DNA from: Rhizobium sp. P32RR-XVIII
Lineage (GTDB): Bacteria > Pseudomonadota > Alphaproteobacteria > Rhizobiales > Rhizobiaceae
Direction: 5' to 3'
DNA length: 64,000 nt
NCBI RefSeq assembly: GCF_012641395.1
Contig: NZ_JABAIH010000002.1
Coordinates: 558,001-622,000, forward strand
Part shown: piece by piece, positions 1 through 8,664 of the stretch
How positions within the stretch are numbered: the first letter of the stretch is position 1
Layout: each line of letters starts with the position of its first letter
Program-made: the position numbers and the translations under genes
Notes under the pieces: model-generated
The model's database searches: none
What the model saw: the letters and a program-made list of their open reading frames with translations, nothing else
What the model was told of the DNA's origin: nothing

Positions 1-186
1 GAGGCAAATATGCGCTATTCTGTAGGAAATGTGCCAGCGACTGTTTGTGGTCAAACGCGGAATTGCGCGGTGCCAGACCGACGGGTTCGATCAAGCCAAC
101 AGCCGGCAGCGCGTTACCGGCCTCGCCGATGCAAGAGGAGATCGGACGCCGAAAGGTTCAGCGGGAAAAGCACAAATCGCTGATAA

Positions 187-1113
187 TTAAGGGATAGCGA
201 CCTTCGGCTCCATAAGCTGTTGCGCGAGCAAGCCGGCGTGCGGCGGGAGCGCAGAGAAATCACGCGCGCAAAGATAAAGCTGCCTAAGCGCCCAGGGGTC
301 TCGCAGCGGCACAATGGCCAAGCCGAGGTGCGCCAAGTCTTTAGCGGAAGCCTCCGGTAAAATGGCGACCCCTACACCTGATTCAACCATCATCGCGATG
401 TTCTCGATCCGCCTGAGTTGAATGCGATAGTAAATCTGACGACCCAGGCGGGCTGCGCGCTCTCCCAAATGAGCTTCCAGCGCCGCATCGGACAAGCCGA
501 CGAACGGCTCACCCACGATTTCCGCAAAGGCTATCGATCGTTGATCGCTGATGCGATGCGTTTCGCTCGCCACAACGACGAGTTGGTCTTGCGCGATAAA
601 ACGAGTTTGCAAAGCTGCCAGGTCGGCGGTGTCAGCCACAACTCCCAAATCAGCACGACCTTCCGCGATGGCCAGTGCAATCTCAGTGCTTGGACGTTCA
701 TGGAGGTCGATAGAAAGATCGGGATAGGCTATCAAGAACCGGCCGAGTTGATGCGGCAGAAACAAAGCCAACCCAGCCGTGTTGGACAAGAGCCTGATGC
801 GCCCTTTCAGGCCAGCGCCGTAGGTGCGCAGTTCTCCACGCATCTGCTCCACCTGGTCCAGGATCAAACGGGCATGGCGGATCAGCGCATCACCGGCCGC
901 AGTCGTAGTGACCCCCCGTCTGTTTCGTTCCAGTAGTTGCGCGCCAAGCGAAAATTCCATTCCGGAAATGCGCTCGCTCACGGATGCGAGAGCTAGATTC
1001 ATGATCTCGGCGCCCTTGGTGAGGCTGCCTTGCTCCACCACGGTCAGGAACAACCGCATATCCGTCAAATCGAAGCGCAATGCCGTTCCTTCGCTTTTGC
1101 CGAACTTTCCCAT
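187..1113 (-). CDS. LysR-family transcriptional regulator
   Basis: A 308-residue protein with the LysR layout. An N-terminal winged HTH lies at about residues 16-75 (DMRLFLTVVEQGSLTKGAE, then SVSERISGMEFSLGAQLLER), followed by a substrate-binding effector domain at about 100-300. It faces away from the TauE/SafE exporter that begins at 1320, leaving a 206-bp shared promoter region. That arrangement is typical of a LysR protein controlling its divergent neighbour. The effector is unknown; sulfonate or sulfite-type ligands are only an inference from the neighbour. The first methionine gives a normal family length, though a start near residue 19 (MRLFL) is possible. Confidence 0.88.
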   Translation of the reverse strand: MGKFGKSEGTALRFDLTDMRLFLTVVEQGSLTKGAEIMNLALASVSERISGMEFSLGAQLLERNRRGVTTTAAGDALIRHARLILDQVEQMRGELRTYGAGLKGRIRLLSNTAGLALFLPHQLGRFLIAYPDLSIDLHERPSTEIALAIAEGRADLGVVADTADLAALQTRFIAQDQLVVVASETHRISDQRSIAFAEIVGEPFVGLSDAALEAHLGERAARLGRQIYYRIQLRRIENIAMMVESGVGVAILPEASAKDLAHLGLAIVPLRDPWALRQLYLCARDFSALPPHAGLLAQQLMEPKVAIP

Positions 1114-1319
1114 CGGAAATTACCAATTGTGACGGTTGGTTCGCTCGCTTACTTTGCTACGTGCGACGCCATATTCCCTGATTTTCGATGGCAACACAAG
1201 GGATTGGCGCCTTGATGACAGCTGGTCCGCTCGCCGGCCCGTCACACCATGAACGCGCGGGTGCCATCGGTTCACGCGAAATCTTCGAATGCAACACTTT
1301 TCGGGCCGGGTAAGCCAAA
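1114..1319. promoter_or_regulatory. Divergent intergenic region between LysR gene and exporter
   Basis: This 206-bp stretch lies between two divergent starts and must hold both promoters. LysR proteins usually bind T-N11-A type sites in such regions. I did not find a palindrome strong enough to name as the operator, so only the location is supported. Confidence 0.45.
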
Positions 1320-2072
1320 ATGAACGATTACTTTTCGCCGCACGTCCTGATTATCGCGTTGACGTTCCTCCTCGCCGGGATCGTCAAGGGCGTGTCGGGG
1401 ATGGGGTTGCCAACCGTCGCTGTGGGTATTCTCGGTGCGATCATGTCGCCAGTCAGCGCGGCTTCGCTGCTGGTTATCCCATCCTTTGTCACCAATTTTT
1501 GGCAACTGTTTACCGGGCCGAATTTCCTTGTCGTAATGAAAAGGCTTTGGTTGATGATGCTCGGCATCGTGATTGGTACACTCGCCGGCTCATGGCTTCT
1601 GACGCGCGCCAATACCGAATGGACAAGTGTTGGATTGGGCTCCGCCTTATTTCTCTATGCAGTGCATAGCCTCTGGGCGAAGCCGTTGTCGGTTCCCGCT
1701 CGCCTTGAGCGTTTACTATCGCCTGTTATAGGGTTGACGACCGGGGTAATCACCGGAGGAACTGGCGTTTTTACGATCCCAGCCGTTCCCTACCTCCAGG
1801 CCCTCGGCCTTTCCAAAGATGATCTTATCCAGGCGCTCGGGCTGTCGTTCACGGTCTCGACAATCGCGCTTGCGGCGGGCCTGGCTCGTGGCGGAGCTTT
1901 TCATCTTGATAATATTACTTTGTCCACACTTGCCATCATCCCGTCGTTGCTGGGCATGTGGGTCGGAACAGCGATCCGTGAGCGCATAAGCGCCACAACT
2001 TTTCGGCGCTGGTTCCTGATCTTCCTGGCCATTCTTGGTGTCGAACTCGTGGTTCGCCCACTCTTCTTCTGA
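1320..2072 (+). CDS. TauE/SafE-family membrane transporter (probable sulfite/organosulfonate exporter)
   Basis: A 250-residue, strongly hydrophobic protein with about seven or eight predicted membrane segments. Both halves carry the family's glycine-rich repeats: LAGIVKGVSGMGLPTVAVG near residue 18 and GLTTGVITGGTGVFTIPAVP near residue 139. The length is normal for TauE/SafE (DUF81) proteins, which move sulfite, sulfoacetate or related anions across the inner membrane. It is divergent from a LysR regulator that probably controls it. The substrate cannot be read from the sequence. Confidence 0.87.
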   Translation: MNDYFSPHVLIIALTFLLAGIVKGVSGMGLPTVAVGILGAIMSPVSAASLLVIPSFVTNFWQLFTGPNFLVVMKRLWLMMLGIVIGTLAGSWLLTRANTEWTSVGLGSALFLYAVHSLWAKPLSVPARLERLLSPVIGLTTGVITGGTGVFTIPAVPYLQALGLSKDDLIQALGLSFTVSTIALAAGLARGGAFHLDNITLSTLAIIPSLLGMWVGTAIRERISATTFRRWFLIFLAILGVELVVRPLFF

Positions 2073-2077
2073 GACAG

Positions 2078-2188
2078 ATGACGATGCACCAGAACGTAAG
2101 CCCCTCCGTTCCATCGGACCCCGCCACCCTCACCGAGCGCTATGACACCAGCGCCAAGTGCGACTTCCTCAAGGAGAGCGGCCAATGA
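2078..2188 (+). CDS. Tiny hypothetical ORF (36 aa)
   Basis: This ORF starts just after the exporter and overlaps the next small ORF by ATGA, which suggests translational coupling. It encodes a 36-residue peptide with a single cysteine and a KCDFLKESGQ tail. No domain is recognised. It may be a remnant or a small real gene; the overlap with a frame that has a strong ribosome-binding site is the main support. Confidence 0.35.
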   Translation: MTMHQNVSPSVPSDPATLTERYDTSAKCDFLKESGQ

Positions 2189-2349
2189 TCAGGCTCGAAG
2201 ACGTTCAGCGCGGCTATGACGCAGGGGCCACAAAGCGTCACAACGCCGAGTGGGTTCGCAAGATCGATGGCACGCCCATCGCCAACGACAACCGCCGACT
2301 AGTTGGTTCAAAGGATCATGCTGGCGACAGTTTCTTACGGCGCGTCTGA
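2185..2349 (+). CDS. Small hypothetical protein (54 aa) with an ANDN motif
   Basis: The start at 2185 is preceded by AAGGAG at 2170-2175, a strong ribosome-binding site. The product has 54 residues and is rich in Arg, Lys and Asp. It contains the tetrapeptide ANDN at residues 33-36, which also recurs in proteins of the integrated element downstream. No domain is recognised. An AT-rich stretch of about 50 bp follows it (2365-2415), unlike the surrounding GC-rich DNA. Confidence 0.45.
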   Translation: MIRLEDVQRGYDAGATKRHNAEWVRKIDGTPIANDNRRLVGSKDHAGDSFLRRV

Positions 2350-2496
2350 GGCTTGCCTGCCGTTAATAAAACTTTATTTGCATAAATGGATTTAATTCCT
2401 ATTTTGATTGTGTGGGCAAGCGCCAGAATTACTCCGAGTTACCTTCGAGGTGGCAGCATCTTCGCGATGTGCATCAGGAGCTGGGGGCCCACACCC

Positions 2497-3450
2497 TCAC
2501 TTCTTTTCTTGATAGCGTCTGACGTATTCAACGAACGTTTCCTGCTCGTCGTTCAGCGGCGTTTTGCCAAAAGGCGGGATGAGCGTGAGACCACAGTTCA
2601 ACCGTTGTCCCATCTGCTTCAAAAGGCGAGGGGTTAGAACCTGCCCGTACCTCGGTTCACAAAAGCCATACGTGTTCGGCTCTAGGGCATTCCAAACCGC
2701 GCTCGTAAATACATCAGCTATTTGGAGCCCGGCTCGATTGCTGTGGTTTTCTACGGCAACGTCGGACGGCTCCAAAACGGACCAGTCAATCGATCTGACC
2801 GGCTTCATCAGTTCCCGGCCATCTCGCATGAACTCCAAATACTCGCGCATAACGTGGTAGTCCGTGCCTCTGCGTCGAGAAAAGACGACGGTCAGATGAG
2901 CCGCGTCGTCGCTTTCCATCTTCGCTTTCGACCGGCAAGCTGCCGTCAGCCGTTCGAGCAAGAAGCGGGTCATATAATTATACAAATGCTGTTTTTGCTT
3001 GAATATTTCCTTTTTCGGATGGGACAGCAATGTGATCTTATTTGATGCTATGACGCATCCACCGACAGGCTTGTCGGCCAGCATCAGGCAGGCTTGGACG
3101 CGTTGCTCATGCTTCAGGTCACGGAAATGAAGGTCGCGGGACCTCTTCTTTGGGAATTGGTCCATGATGTCGTTGCGCCATTGAGGCAACTGACCATCAA
3201 CTTCGGAGGAAACAACGAGTGCGCCGATCGCGAACCAAGCAGATTGGGCAGTTGGTCCCTTGCCTGCCAGCTTGCCGAAACCTTCATCTCCGGCTTCATC
3301 GACATACGCAACAAATCTCTGAGGCAATTGTACTACCCGACAAACAGAGTGCGCGCCGCTTTCCACTTGGCTCCAACCAAACTCCCCATCGCTGCGCCGA
3401 TAGCTCCGCAGATCGCCCCTACAAGCCCGTATACTACCCACGAGGGCCAT
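2497..3450 (-). CDS. DUF3800 domain protein
   Basis: The 317-residue frame carries the DUF3800 signature: RFVAYVDEAGDEGF at about residues 45-58, then the RDLHFRDLKH region, and NRAGLQIADVFTSAVW near residue 240. The conserved Asp/Glu residues of the first motif suggest an RNase H-like fold. The family is common on mobile elements and in defence loci, and its activity is poorly known. The first 37 residues do not look conserved and I see no clear ribosome-binding site, so translation may begin further in. It faces away from an HNH endonuclease gene. Confidence 0.75.
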   Translation of the reverse strand: MALVGSIRACRGDLRSYRRSDGEFGWSQVESGAHSVCRVVQLPQRFVAYVDEAGDEGFGKLAGKGPTAQSAWFAIGALVVSSEVDGQLPQWRNDIMDQFPKKRSRDLHFRDLKHEQRVQACLMLADKPVGGCVIASNKITLLSHPKKEIFKQKQHLYNYMTRFLLERLTAACRSKAKMESDDAAHLTVVFSRRRGTDYHVMREYLEFMRDGRELMKPVRSIDWSVLEPSDVAVENHSNRAGLQIADVFTSAVWNALEPNTYGFCEPRYGQVLTPRLLKQMGQRLNCGLTLIPPFGKTPLNDEQETFVEYVRRYQEKK

Positions 3451-3677
3451 GCGCCCATAAAAGCCAGCATTTGTTCCCCTTGCAAATATGCGGCTGTGTG
3501 CCTGAAAAAATTCTACCGTTGCTTGAGAGACGCATCTAATGAGAATTGCTCATTGTAAGAGTAAAGTTGCCGAACCATACGATTCCGTCAATCCAGCATT
3601 ATGATGAAATCAGGACTTGCTTAACGCGACCGGACAACTATCGCGGTAAAAGGCATTCTCACGACAAGGAACGATCA

Positions 3678-4349
3678 ATGAAATCCAATAGTGTCGGGTT
3701 CTCCCAAGATCTCTTGCTGTCGACCGCGAACGCGTTTGGCCCATTTAAGTTTTCCACTCTGGATATGGCAGATAAGTTGCAAATGACGGAGCCCGATGAA
3801 TGGCAACGAGTTCTCGACCAATACGGGGAAGGCGGCAAAGGAGCCGGTCGACATTTCACAGTTATCTCCAGCGTCTCACAAGGGCTCAAGAAGCTTAGCA
3901 ATCGAGGCCTGTTGTTCCAGCGGGACTACGAGCCGGCGCCTGCTAAGCACGGTAGCCCGATTGTCCGTTATTGGAGCACATCTGAAGGCGCGGTAGATTA
4001 TTTCTATCCCGATGAGCCGCATCCTGACGAAACGTTCTTCGAGGGCGCCGTCGTGAAAATAAAGGTCAACCGCTATGAGCGAAGTGTGAAAGCCCGTGAG
4101 GCCTGTATCGCTCACTATGGCGCGAAATGCGTCGGCTGCGGTGACGACCTTGGCAAGAAGTATGGCGATCGCGGTTCGGGCCTCGTTCACGTCCATCACG
4201 TTCGTCCGATATCCGAAATCGGTGCCGAGTATGAGGTCGATCCCATTAAAGATCTTCGACCGGTCTGCCCAAACTGCCATGCGGTTATTCACCGTGGCGA
4301 AACCATGCTGTCCATGGACGAGTTGGGTGAAATTCTGATGTCCTCATAA
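3678..4349 (+). CDS. HNH endonuclease, McrA-like (possible restriction nuclease)
   Basis: A 223-residue protein starting at ATG 3678 with AAGGA about 8 nt upstream; the frame stays open upstream but lacks a better start. Residues 1-110 form an unrecognised N-terminal region. The C-terminal HNH domain shows CVGC at 151-154, HVHH at 171-174, and DLRPVCPNCHAVIHR with Cys197, Cys200 and His201. This matches zinc-bound HNH nucleases of the McrA type, which often cut modified DNA. The DUF3800 gene beside it fits a small defence island. The target and modification dependence are unknown. Confidence 0.8.
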   Translation: MKSNSVGFSQDLLLSTANAFGPFKFSTLDMADKLQMTEPDEWQRVLDQYGEGGKGAGRHFTVISSVSQGLKKLSNRGLLFQRDYEPAPAKHGSPIVRYWSTSEGAVDYFYPDEPHPDETFFEGAVVKIKVNRYERSVKAREACIAHYGAKCVGCGDDLGKKYGDRGSGLVHVHHVRPISEIGAEYEVDPIKDLRPVCPNCHAVIHRGETMLSMDELGEILMSS

Positions 4350-4883
4350 CCCGGCAATTGGCAAGAGAAGGAGGTGGGACCCCATTCCACGCGCATGTGG
4401 CGGCTTCAGCGCGCCCATCTTCACGGCCTCGGCATGGCCGTCAATGACATTGCCAGCGCGGGACGGCATAGAGGGGCCGCAGGCGTGCGCAAGGTGGGGA
4501 TACCGGCGAAGGCTTGAGGCGCGTGAAGGATGGTAGGGGAACCCAATAAGGCGAAAAGTCCTGTCAGCGGGCCGCTGCAGCGCGGCATCGTCTTATTGTG
4601 GAGCATGCTGATTGTCGGCTTTAGCCCGATATCGGCGGCGGTCGCTTTGCTGTTCTCGTTTGGAACGGCAATTATGTTGGCCATTCCCCGCCACCTCGCC
4701 TTGAGCGCTTTGGGCTTTAAGCTCGGGGCTGGAATCCACCAAATCTGGACCAGAAATACCGTCGGCCCCTGCGTCGCGCGGTAGGGCTATCGATTCGAGT
4801 GGGCCCAAAAATGGGCCAAAATTTGTATGTTCAGCCTTAGCTTATTAGCTATTGCTGCAAACTGCTGATTTTATTGAGATTTA
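4350..4883. other. Gene-poor stretch left of attL
   Basis: No gene is firmly supported here. One open frame at 4530-4784 (+, 84 residues) has a hydrophobic core (RGIVLLWSMLIVGFSP, then a second hydrophobic run) and could be a small membrane protein or a gene fragment. It has no recognisable family and a weak ribosome-binding site. The region otherwise looks like remnant DNA next to the integration boundary. Confidence 0.35.
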
Positions 4884-4933
4884 TGGTGCCACCGGCAGGG
4901 TTCGAACCCGCGACCCCCTGATTACAAATCAGG
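4884..4933 (-). repeat. attL: displaced 3' half of tRNA-Thr
   Basis: This copies the 3' half of the tRNA-Thr at 15951-16026, including the encoded CCA (tgg at 4884-4886), the T arm and half of the anticodon arm. Over 50 bp it differs from the intact gene only at 4891 (a instead of c). The integrase stop codon lies 15 bp inside. This is the usual footprint of tyrosine-recombinase integration into a tRNA 3' end. Confidence 0.92.
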
Positions 4934-4948
4934 ATGGAAAGCCTTATT

Positions 4949-6199
4949 TCACAGTACTTCTACGGTGTCATGCGCCATTTGTGCGCCATCCACCGGCTCG
5001 GCAGGGAATATAGACGACGAAATTTGATCCATGACATTGCGATGGCTGTCGCTTGCAAACAGATGTCCGTAGCGCGTCATTGTCAGTGCCAGGGTGGAAT
5101 GTCCGGCGAAAGTCTGAATCGTCTTTGGCTGTAATCCGGCCTCGATCCATGTGCTGATCGCGAAGTGCCGGAGGCTGTGCCAGCCGAACGGCTTGAACTT
5201 CTTGCCGCTCTCTTTGGCCTTGCTCGCGGCAGCGGCCAGGAGCGGGCGGAACTCGCGTTTCAGAATGTTCTTGTGATCGAGGAAACCCCCCTTGGAATTC
5301 GGAAACACTAATTCATCAGCTTCTGAGCTTTTGGCCGCGTCTTTCCACTTTCGAAGTTCGGCTAGCATCGCCGAGGAGAGGGGTACGTGCCGGACGCCCG
5401 CTTCTGACTTCGTGGTATCTTCATTTTTATAGGCGTCGACGCGGCCATCGACGGTTAGCTCGCCGGCGTTAAAGGCGACGTGTCTCCAACGGAGCGCATA
5501 GAGCTCGGATGCGCGCACGCCTGCCGACGCTGATAGACGCATGCGGATAGCGAGACTACCTTTGGCTTGGGCGAGGGCGGCGGCCAGATCAGCCTTAGAT
5601 GGCGCGACCACTTTCTTAGCACCTTCGCCGCGCTTGCCGGTGACGCGGATATTTGCTGCCGGATTGATCGCCATGAGGTCATTGCTCACCGCATTCTGTA
5701 GTGCGCGGGAGAGACTGCCAAGGATCCGGCGAGTGGTCACGACGCCCACTTTGGATTCGCGGAGGCGATCGCGGAAGTCGCTAACGACCTTGGCAGTGCA
5801 CTGAGAGAGCTTTACCGGGCCGATGCCACCGTCAAAGATGATGCGCGTCTTTTCCGGTTGCTTGGCTCGGTGCTCTTCGGTCGGCGCCACGTAGTTTCGA
5901 AGCTGACCCTCGACGGTTCGAAGGTAATGCTCTGTTACGTGCTCGCCGCGATCGCGTCGATCGGTGAGTAACTTAATATAGTCGGTCACGGCATCGTCTA
6001 CGGTCGTGCTGGAGGCCTCCGCTCGATACGTCCCGCTAACAACTTGGTGGGTTACTTCGGTGCGGCGAGCTTCCGCATCGCGTTTCCGCTCGTGCTGCTC
6101 CTTGTGACGCTTGCCGGCCGCATCGGTGTAAGCGAGCACCCACGCTTCGCGTTCTTCACCCTTGCCGGTCTTCCATCTTCTCTTGGTAATCGTTGCCAT
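4949..6199 (-). CDS. int: Tyrosine-type site-specific integrase
   Basis: A 416-residue phage-type integrase. An N-terminal arm-binding domain with beta-strand character covers about residues 1-60, a SAM-like core-binding domain about 65-185, and the catalytic domain about 200-385. Catalytic residues visible are Arg229 (SAGVRASELYALRW), His341 and Arg344 (HSLRH), His367 (AGHSTL) and Tyr377 (TRYGH). The gene points toward attL and its 3' end contains two TGCGCCA repeats that may be arm sites. It should catalyse integration into tRNA-Thr(TGT). The catalytic set is complete, so it is probably active. Confidence 0.96.
   Translation of the reverse strand: MATITKRRWKTGKGEEREAWVLAYTDAAGKRHKEQHERKRDAEARRTEVTHQVVSGTYRAEASSTTVDDAVTDYIKLLTDRRDRGEHVTEHYLRTVEGQLRNYVAPTEEHRAKQPEKTRIIFDGGIGPVKLSQCTAKVVSDFRDRLRESKVGVVTTRRILGSLSRALQNAVSNDLMAINPAANIRVTGKRGEGAKKVVAPSKADLAAALAQAKGSLAIRMRLSASAGVRASELYALRWRHVAFNAGELTVDGRVDAYKNEDTTKSEAGVRHVPLSSAMLAELRKWKDAAKSSEADELVFPNSKGGFLDHKNILKREFRPLLAAAASKAKESGKKFKPFGWHSLRHFAISTWIEAGLQPKTIQTFAGHSTLALTMTRYGHLFASDSHRNVMDQISSSIFPAEPVDGAQMAHDTVEVL
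4971..4988 (+). repeat. Candidate left arm-type sites (paired TGCGCCA)
   Basis: TGCGCCA occurs at 4971-4977 and 4982-4988, 11 bp apart (one helical turn). The same pair with the same 11-bp phasing lies near attR at 15808-15814 and 15819-15825. They lie inside the integrase 3' coding end. Integrase binding is inferred from position and symmetry. Confidence 0.5.
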
Positions 6200-6263
6200 T
6201 CATGACCCCCTGATTCGACGGCGCATGAAAGCACGGCACAAGGAGGGAAGCAAGGGTGGGGCC

Positions 6264-6292
6264 TTGACTTTTTGGTCAGTTTACAGCGTAAT
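6264..6292 (+). promoter_or_regulatory. Candidate promoter of the element's rightward operon
   Basis: TTGACT at 6264-6269 is followed after 17 nt by CGTAAT at 6287-6292. It lies in the 187-bp gap between the divergent integrase and AlpA-like genes, about 95 bp before the latter's start. The -10 match is only fair, so this is a proposal. Confidence 0.3.
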
Positions 6293-6386
6293 GGGAATTC
6301 TGGGTAGGGGCGACATGGGCGCACCTATCCACTCTCAGAATTACCATGTTTACAAAAAAGGTGTCAACCCCATCAAGGAGAAAAAA

Positions 6387-6596
6387 TTGCATTCAGCAAA
6401 CGACAATATCATTGAGGGCGATTTGCTCGTGGGTGCCAAGGCGATTGCCCGGTTTCTTGGCATAACGCAGCGTCAGGCCTACCGCCTAACCACCGACAAG
6501 ATAGTTCCCAGCATGAAGTTGGGCGGCACGGTTGCTGCGCGCCGGTCTTCGCTTGCCCGCTGGATGTCTGAGGCTGAGGCGAGGATGGCAGCATGA
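6387..6596 (+). CDS. AlpA/excisionase-like HTH DNA-binding protein
   Basis: The start is taken as TTG at 6387 because AAGGAG at 6375-6380 is ideally spaced from it and nothing comparable precedes upstream codons. The 69-residue product has a MerR/AlpA-type helix-turn-helix: LVGAKAIARFLGITQRQAYR, then KIVPSMKLGG and ARRSSLARWM. In P4-like elements and gram-negative PICIs such proteins act as excisionase or master activator. It stands divergent from int and heads the rightward operon, which fits a switch role. ANDN occurs at residues 4-7. The stop overlaps the next start (ATGA). Confidence 0.8.
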   Translation: MHSANDNIIEGDLLVGAKAIARFLGITQRQAYRLTTDKIVPSMKLGGTVAARRSSLARWMSEAEARMAA

Positions 6597-6793
6597 ACAT
6601 CGGCCAATACAAGCAGGCGAAGACGCGCGAGATCATCGAAGACGCAATCAGCCAGCTCTGCGCTGTTGGCTTCACTCCGGATAACGCCGCTGGCCTTCTG
6701 GTCTTTCAGGGCATGATCCGCATCGAGAGTCCGGCCAAGCGCAAGGAGATGGCTGCCCTTGCCGCCCGTGAGGCGGAAGACACTGAAGACTAA
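6593..6793 (+). CDS. Small hypothetical protein of the element (66 aa)
   Basis: It begins by ATGA overlap with the AlpA-like gene, so it is probably coupled to it. The 66 residues are mostly helical, with AREAEDTED at the C-terminus, giving an acidic tail. No family is recognised. The position between an HTH protein and the replication gene suggests an early, regulatory or accessory role. Confidence 0.65.
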   Translation: MNIGQYKQAKTREIIEDAISQLCAVGFTPDNAAGLLVFQGMIRIESPAKRKEMAALAAREAEDTED

Positions 6794-6812
6794 GTCACCA
6801 ATAGGAGACAAG

Positions 6813-7082
6813 ATGGAAATTGTGGAATTCCAACTGGCTAGCGGCTTTGCTGGCCAGGCGAGAGTGCTCGCTCGTTTTTCAATCCAGATAAACCCCGACG
6901 TCAGACTTTGCGGGCTTCGGCTCGTCGACACAGCATACGGCCTGCGAACCTACTTCCCGCAGATTAATGGCGGCGGGCGGCCGGTAACCATGTCGGCAAC
7001 ACTCCTACACCAGATCACGGCGCTGGCCGTCGCAATGCTAGAGGGGCACAAGATCGCCGATGCAAACAACAAAGCAGCTTGA
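6813..7082 (+). CDS. Hypothetical protein of the element (89 aa)
   Basis: ATG at 6813 is chosen because AGGAG lies 6 nt upstream (6803-6807); the open frame extends a little further but without a site. The product contains a beta-rich core (ARFSIQINPDVRLCGLRLV, then TYFPQING) resembling small proteins found beside replication genes in rhizobial phages. No function can be assigned. Its 3' end overlaps the ATPase gene by 23 nt. Confidence 0.65.
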   Translation: MEIVEFQLASGFAGQARVLARFSIQINPDVRLCGLRLVDTAYGLRTYFPQINGGGRPVTMSATLLHQITALAVAMLEGHKIADANNKAA

Positions 7083-8664
7083 GACCAACCTAGACGAGCT
7101 ACGGGCCGCACCCGATAGCCGCGAACGCATGGTGTTCGAAATCCACGATCGCCTTGCCGAACACGGCCATTGCGCCGTCGACGTAGTGCTGGCACCCGCC
7201 AAAGCCGATGGCTCGCCTGATTGGGAAAACACAGATCCGGCGAATGTATCGAGCCTACCGGCCGACCAATGGCCAGACGAGCCTATCGAGGCGAACCGCG
7301 CTTGTGTGATCGTCAGCGACATCGACGGCTGCGACCCCGACTCGACCTTCATCGTCATATTCCATCATGATACGGGCATCCCCGGTATGTTCCAATGCCA
7401 TGGCCCGGAAGCTGACCGCGTTGTGGCTGATAGCATCATCGGCCGCGATCTGGGCCACAGGCCAAAAACTCCCCCACCGTCAAAGTTGGCCGAAAGTCTG
7501 GAAAGGCTGCGGACAGAAGTGCTTGCCAAGCCCGCCCCTGTTGCAGCGAACGACAACACGCCAGGCGACCAGAAGGCCGGCAAGTTCGTGATCACCCGCT
7601 TTCGCGATCTCGGCAAAGCCAAGCCCAAGCCGTCGGTTATCAAGGGCGTGCGGTACGCTGGCGAGGCATCGTATACGGTCGCAAAGCCAGGCGGCGGCAA
7701 GTCCGCGACGGAAACCGACATCGGCTATCACATCGCCACTGGCCGCGACTGGCACGGTCGAAAGGTGGCGAAGGGACTCGTCGTCTATTTCGCGGCTGAG
7801 CGCAAGAATCTGCAGGATCGCCGCGTGATGGCTTATCGCGAGCACTACCGCGATAATTATGACGTTCCAATGGTGGTGATTGGCGGCAAGCCGGACTTGA
7901 CGGATTCGGCCCGTCGCGATGCGGCAGCTATGGTGGGGATCATCAGGGCACTGGAAAAGGAATACGGCCTGCCGTGCCATCTGGTTACCATCGACACTCT
8001 GGCGCGCACCTTCGGCGGAAAGAACCAGAACGCCACGGAAGACATGTCGAAATTCGTCCACAACATCGACCTGCTGATGGACGCATTCCCGACCGCTCAC
8101 ATCAGCATCATCCATCATGAGGGGTGGGAGACCGGCCGCGCTAAGGGTTCGATCGATCTTGATGGCGCGGTTGACGCCAGCTTCCGTATCACCCGCAACG
8201 GCGAACTCTTCAAGCTTGTCTGCGACGGCACAAACGACGGCGAGGAAGGCGACATCCTGACATATGGCCTAAAGTCGGTAACGATCGGCGTTGATGACGA
8301 CGGCGAGACGGTGTCCGCGCCTGTTCTAGTGAGGATGGCGGATGCAGCCGCGATAGCCGAGAAGGCCAAGACGAAGCAGGCGCAAGCCGAGGCGGAAGCA
8401 ATGGCTATCCTGACAGAGCTCTCCGCGGGCGGCCATGCCGTTGGTGGCGGATTATGGCTGGCCAAGTTCCGTGAGACTGATCCCGACGCCAAGGAAGAAA
8501 CGGTCAAGTCGAGATGGCAGCGGGCCGTGAGGGTGCTTGAAGACGCGGGCCGCGTTGTGTCGTCCGGTATGCCAAAGACCTACAAGCCAGTCGAGGTGCA
8601 AGAACAAGGTGCAAGCGAGGTGCATGCACCTGAAGACGATGCACCTGCACCTAGCGACCCATAA
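7060..8664 (+). CDS. RepA-like AAA ATPase / replicative helicase
   Basis: A 534-residue protein whose central part (about 195-400) is a RecA-fold ATPase of the AAA_25/RepA type. Visible elements are the Walker A loop AKPGGGKS at 208-215 (the usual first Gly is Ala), VVYFAAER with Glu247, Walker B LVTIDT near 308-313, and HH at 352-353. Residues 1-150 form a separate N-terminal domain; a linker with ANDN (163-166) joins the two. The C-terminal 100 residues look like a winged helix. The AGGTGCA array directly at its 3' end suggests it drives replication of the excised element. Confidence 0.82.
   Translation: MQTTKQLETNLDELRAAPDSRERMVFEIHDRLAEHGHCAVDVVLAPAKADGSPDWENTDPANVSSLPADQWPDEPIEANRACVIVSDIDGCDPDSTFIVIFHHDTGIPGMFQCHGPEADRVVADSIIGRDLGHRPKTPPPSKLAESLERLRTEVLAKPAPVAANDNTPGDQKAGKFVITRFRDLGKAKPKPSVIKGVRYAGEASYTVAKPGGGKSATETDIGYHIATGRDWHGRKVAKGLVVYFAAERKNLQDRRVMAYREHYRDNYDVPMVVIGGKPDLTDSARRDAAAMVGIIRALEKEYGLPCHLVTIDTLARTFGGKNQNATEDMSKFVHNIDLLMDAFPTAHISIIHHEGWETGRAKGSIDLDGAVDASFRITRNGELFKLVCDGTNDGEEGDILTYGLKSVTIGVDDDGETVSAPVLVRMADAAAIAEKAKTKQAQAEAEAMAILTELSAGGHAVGGGLWLAKFRETDPDAKEETVKSRWQRAVRVLEDAGRVVSSGMPKTYKPVEVQEQGASEVHAPEDDAPAPSDP

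Noticed and set aside
418..936. Plus-strand frame opposite the LysR gene
   Set aside because: Antisense shadow without domain or ribosome-binding site.
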